Source of the DNA: Microcaldota archaeon
GTDB lineage: Archaea > Micrarchaeota > Micrarchaeia > Micrarchaeales > CABMGC01
Direction: 5' to 3'
NCBI GenBank assembly: GCA_021803405.1
Contig: JAJZLO010000007.1
Span: 1-8,567, forward strand
Length of the DNA: 8,567 nucleotides
Shown: piece by piece, positions 5,939-8,567 of the stretch
Layout: each line of letters starts with the position of its first letter
Numbering within the stretch: the first letter of the stretch is position 1
Notes under the pieces: generated by a model
Databases searched by the model: none
What the model saw: the letters and a program-made list of their open reading frames with translations, nothing else
Told to the model about the DNA's origin: nothing
Translations under genes and position numbers: made by a program

Positions 5939-6445
5939 TTACCAAGGAACCTCTTTTAATTTTGCTTTATGTGCAAGCTTATTTGTAAACTTGTGCAAAA
6001 CCCCAGTCAGTATAAATATGAAGATTAATCCATATATGCTAGGAAGGTTACCTAATGGAAGTGCAAATAAAAGCGCAAATATAAGAAACAAGTATTGATC
6101 CATGAAAAATATGTCCTTTCCTTCTTTGTGGCCCATCTGCCTCTTTATAAAACTGCCAAACATATCTCCAAACAAGGTTCCAAAACTTAATACAATGCCT
6201 ATTACAAACATAAATGGCAGCGCAAGAGAGAATAGGGCGCCTATTAAAGTACCTGAAAGCATTCCAAACACGAAGCCACGTATGGTTTTATGCTTCCCAA
6301 GTATAGGCTTACCCCTAAATTTCTTGCCTAGATCTATTGGCAGTCCTCCTCCAAATATTACTGGTGCTCCATTAGCAACGTATGCAGGGAAGATATAGAT
6401 TAATGGGTAAAGTATTATTGTCCAAAGATAATCCAAATAAATCAC
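5939..6445 (-). CDS. carS: CDP-archaeol synthase
   Basis: This 168-residue integral membrane protein of the CarS/DUF46 family transfers CMP from CTP to 2,3-di-O-geranylgeranylglyceryl phosphate. The product is CDP-archaeol, the precursor of all archaeal polar head groups. It starts with a membrane helix containing 'YIFPAYVANGAPVIFGGG' (17-34), a family hallmark. The cytosolic loop follows with 'GKHKTIRGFVFG' (50-61), where K53, R56 and G57 belong to the conserved nucleotide-binding segment. Next is 'FGDMFGSFIKRQMG' (92-105), with the D94 and K101/R102 motif, then 'MDQYLF' (115-120) with D116. Hydrophobic segments at about 5-22, 58-75, 77-92, 117-131 and 136-151 agree with the five-helix topology of the family. 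The start is GTG at 6445, and no ATG is found near the conserved N-terminus. It converges on nop5, with 67 bases between the two stops. The length is normal. Confidence 0.94.
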   Translation of the reverse strand: MIYLDYLWTIILYPLIYIFPAYVANGAPVIFGGGLPIDLGKKFRGKPILGKHKTIRGFVFGMLSGTLIGALFSLALPFMFVIGIVLSFGTLFGDMFGSFIKRQMGHKEGKDIFFMDQYLFLIFALLFALPLGNLPSIYGLIFIFILTGVLHKFTNKLAHKAKLKEVPW

Positions 6446-6477
6446 AGTAGTAATTGTAAAGATAAAGAGAACAATTA

Positions 6478-6488
6478 TTAATATATTT
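6478..6488 (-). promoter_or_regulatory. TATA box of carS
   Basis: The minus strand reads AAATATATTAA, centred about 38 bases before the GTG start. It would give a leader of roughly 10-15 bases without a Shine-Dalgarno motif. It lies immediately downstream of the terminator of the surface-protein gene. Confidence 0.42.
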
Positions 6489-6495
6489 CTATCCT

Positions 6496-6521
6496 AAAAA
6501 AGTATTAAAAAATATTAAAAA
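6496..6521 (-). terminator. T-rich terminator of the surface-protein gene
   Basis: Fourteen bases past the stop at 6535, the minus strand has three runs of five or six T residues (6521-6517, 6512-6507, 6501-6496) separated by short AT spacers. This is the oligo(T) type of intrinsic terminator known in archaea. It has no hairpin and would insulate carS from the upstream gene. Confidence 0.5.
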
Positions 6522-6534
6522 TTGCTGTTTTTAA

Positions 6535-8567
6535 TTATTTAAGTTTCCTGTGATGCTTATTTTTTAGCAAATACCATGCAGATAAAACTATTGCAATTAT
6601 GATTATGACGATTATTACTAAGTAAGTAGTATTGTTAGATGAAGCACTTCCTGATGAAATTGTAGAGTTATTGTTTGAATATGAGGTTGTAGTGCTTTGA
6701 AGGGTTGTTGTAGTTAATGTTGAGGTTGAGATGTTGTTAGAAAACAATGCCACAATAGGATCTCTTGGAATTGAGAATGAAATTGCACATGATGCTAAAT
6801 TAATTGAGAATGGAGTTATTGCCACCCATGTGTTGTTTTGAAGAATATATGGTGCAAGATTATCCGAGTTAATATTGCAAGGGTACTTCAAAGTCACATT
6901 TATTGAGAGATTTTGATTTGAAGAAACATTAATATCGAAAACACTTACTTCTGTTTGATTTTTAAGTGTTGGGATTAATTTAGAATTTGTTAAGTTTTTG
7001 ATTAATACAACAGCAAATACAGAGTTCTGCTCTGGGTTGTGAATCAGTACAGAAACGCTCTTCGAATTTGTTATGAGTTTTGTGTTGTTATTAGAACCAA
7101 TTGTTATGTTGTTGGTAATGTTAAGCATTATTGTTTTGCTTGTGTTTATTTGAGTTATAACTGGAATGGTTGTTGATGAAATAGATGTTGTAGGAGTTGT
7201 TGATGTCGTAGATACTGTAGATATAGAAGATGAAGAATTAACCTTAGAGTATATTATGGTGTAAGAACCTCCATATACTGTGTAGTTCTTATCACAGAGT
7301 GTATCAAAACCAAGACCATATGTATCATTTGAGTATTTGTAAGTACTAGAACCAACATTAAAGGAACAGGTAAAGTTAAGTTCTGCTTCTTCATTTGAAA
7401 GAGTAATTGTTGCTGGAAGTTCACTTTGTGTATATGATGTTTTTGAGATAACTGCCTTTGTTGATGGATTTAATAATGTTACTGTAAGTATTGATGCTGA
7501 TGATTGTACATTGAGATTATCAGATATTGAAAGTGTAGTTGAAGATGAACCACCTCCGCCATTGTTACTTTGCGGCTGAGATAATACATTGAAATGATAT
7601 GGAATAGAGTTTACCGTTTCAGGGGTTGTTGCAGAATCGGTAATTAAAACATTCGCAGCAACGTTTCCAAGAGCGTTTGGAGTGTATGAAAACACATTAG
7701 ACAATGAGTTTGTAGTGATGCTGTTTGTTAATATTATAGCATTTGTTGTTGCGTTAGATATTATAACATTGTAAGTATAAGGCGCTGTGCCTCCAATTAC
7801 ATTTGAGGTTATTGAAATTGATTGCCCTAAATAAACAGAGTTGGAAGGTAATGAAATAGAAACTGTTGGTGTTGGATTTATTGTAAGCGTATTGGAAAGT
7901 AATATGGTATTGCTGCCATAACCGTAAAGATTGCTTCCGTTATCCTCTGCAAAACCAAATATGTTCCAAGTTCCATAAATTGTATTACTACCAGTATTGC
8001 CAGAGTAAGTAAGGCCATTAAAAGTAATTGAGAAGGTATTAGAGCTCAGTGCATATATTTTAGACTGTAATGAAGCACTTGACGAAATTGTAGGAAGGGA
8101 ATAGATAGCAGTTTCTGGAAGCATATTTAGTACGCTGACTGTGCCACTGTTTTCGTTTGCAACATAAGCAAGAGTGCCGGAAGGGTTGAAGGCTACTGAT
8201 ACTGGATCAACCCCATTAGTGCCAAACGTTGTTATTATTGAATTTGTTGTAGGGTTGATGACATTGACTGTGCGGCTGCCTGAATTTACAACATAAGCAA
8301 GAGTGCCTGAAGGATTGAATGCTACTGAAATTGGAGTTGAGCCTACTGTTATTGTGTTTATTACTGAATTTGTTGCAGGGTTGATGACATTGACTGTGTC
8401 GCTGCCTTCATTTACAACATAAGCAAGAGTGCCTGAAGGATTGAATGCTACTGAGGATGGAGTTGAGCCTACTGTTATTGTGTTTATTACTGAATTTGTT
8501 GCAGGGTTGATGACATTGACTGTGTCGCTGCCTTCATTTACAACATAAGCAAGAGTGTCTGAAGGAT
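6535..8567 (-). CDS. Large cell-surface protein: YVTN beta-propeller, Ig-like domains, Ser/Thr stalk, C-terminal membrane anchor (5' end beyond window)
   Basis: The frame is open from the right edge to TAA at 6535, giving 676 visible residues. Residues 1-147 are propeller blades of the 40-residue YVTN type, with repeats such as 'LAYVVNEGSDTVNVINPATN' and 'SVAFNPSGT'. Residues about 148-330 are Thr/Ser/Asn-rich beta segments including 'GGTAPYTYNV', typical of archaeal Ig/PKD-like domains. A 'NNGGGGSSS' linker (334-342) leads to a domain with Cys400 and Cys424. A Ser/Thr linker follows (about 443-467), then a region with Cys563 and Cys593 whose 'NNTWVAITPF' and 'DPIVALFS' segments recall PGF-pre-PGF-like domains. 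A Ser/Thr/Asn stalk (611-647), one membrane helix (648-667) and a basic tail 'KNKHHRKLK' finish it. The topology is extracellular with a short cytoplasmic tail. Many N-X-S/T sequons suggest N-glycosylation, and the Cys pairs may be disulfides. The Met at 8124 is internal. Function is unknown; an S-layer-associated or adhesive role is inference. Confidence 0.85.
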   Translation of the reverse strand, partial: PSDTLAYVVNEGSDTVNVINPATNSVINTITVGSTPSSVAFNPSGTLAYVVNEGSDTVNVINPATNSVINTITVGSTPISVAFNPSGTLAYVVNSGSRTVNVINPTTNSIITTFGTNGVDPVSVAFNPSGTLAYVANENSGTVSVLNMLPETAIYSLPTISSSASLQSKIYALSSNTFSITFNGLTYSGNTGSNTIYGTWNIFGFAEDNGSNLYGYGSNTILLSNTLTINPTPTVSISLPSNSVYLGQSISITSNVIGGTAPYTYNVIISNATTNAIILTNSITTNSLSNVFSYTPNALGNVAANVLITDSATTPETVNSIPYHFNVLSQPQSNNGGGGSSSTTLSISDNLNVQSSASILTVTLLNPSTKAVISKTSYTQSELPATITLSNEEAELNFTCSFNVGSSTYKYSNDTYGLGFDTLCDKNYTVYGGSYTIIYSKVNSSSSISTVSTTSTTPTTSISSTTIPVITQINTSKTIMLNITNNITIGSNNNTKLITNSKSVSVLIHNPEQNSVFAVVLIKNLTNSKLIPTLKNQTEVSVFDINVSSNQNLSINVTLKYPCNINSDNLAPYILQNNTWVAITPFSINLASCAISFSIPRDPIVALFSNNISTSTLTTTTLQSTTTSYSNNNSTISSGSASSNNTTYLVIIVIIIIAIVLSAWYLLKNKHHRKLK
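8167..8567 (-). repeat. Tandem 126-base repeats encoding YVTN propeller blades
   Basis: Units are 8167-8295 (129 bases, diverged), 8296-8421 (126), 8422-8547 (126) and a partial unit from 8548 to the window edge. The two complete 126-base units differ at only three adjacent-region positions (GAAATTGG versus GAGGATGG, plus strand, near 8329 and 8455). Each encodes 42 residues, one propeller blade. The array continues beyond the window. Confidence 0.93.

Noticed and set aside
8167..8567. CRISPR array.
   Set aside because: The repeats are 126-129 bases, contiguous without spacers, and lie in frame in a propeller coding sequence.

Overview
This AT-rich window is archaeal. It encodes an archaeal/eukaryal-type glycyl-tRNA synthetase, a Nop5 (Nop56/58) core protein of C/D-box RNA ribonucleoproteins, CDP-archaeol synthase for ether-lipid synthesis, a translin-family protein, an OGG1-type DNA glycosylase and the amidotransferase subunit GatC. 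The compact proteins, short intergenic gaps, mostly leaderless-looking promoters and a large YVTN-propeller surface protein with a C-terminal membrane anchor suggest a small-genome, DPANN/ARMAN-like archaeon (Micrarchaeota or Parvarchaeota). That placement is an inference and no marker in the window fixes it.

Layout. Positions 1-4624 hold six genes, all on the minus strand and read right to left: glyS (4624-3131), ogg (3084-2191), a translin-family gene (2148-1570), an L-asparaginase (1441-272) and gatC (243 to beyond the left edge). The 128-base gap between translin and the asparaginase contains a decayed hairpin resembling the end of an IS200/IS605-family element. A 242-base AT-rich divergent promoter region (4625-4866) separates glyS from the plus-strand nop5 (4867-5871). 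nop5 converges on the minus-strand carS (6445-5939). A minus-strand surface protein enters from the right edge and ends at 6535, followed by a T-rich terminator (in its sense strand) just upstream of carS.

Functions. Translation and RNA biology dominate: GlyRS charges tRNA(Gly), GatC belongs to the tRNA-dependent amidotransferase, Nop5 organises RNA-guided 2'-O-methylation, and translin-family proteins bind or cleave small RNAs. Ogg repairs oxidised guanine, CarS makes the activated precursor of polar archaeal lipids, and the surface protein is probably part of the cell envelope. The asparaginase lies 28 bases upstream of gatC in the same direction, so Asn/Asp metabolism may be co-expressed with amidotransferase synthesis.

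Most notable points. (1) Nop5 appears to lack the N-terminal fibrillarin-binding domain entirely. A roughly 65-residue Arg/Gly/Asn/Asp-rich tail stands in its place, and an in-frame stop just upstream rules out a longer start. (2) The surface protein carries propeller blades encoded by 126-base tandem units that differ at only three positions. (3) There is a solo transposon-end-like hairpin. (4) Initiation is often non-ATG (TTG for ogg and nop5, GTG for carS), with TATA boxes placed for leaderless or nearly leaderless transcripts. I found no tRNA, rRNA, CRISPR array or intact transposase.
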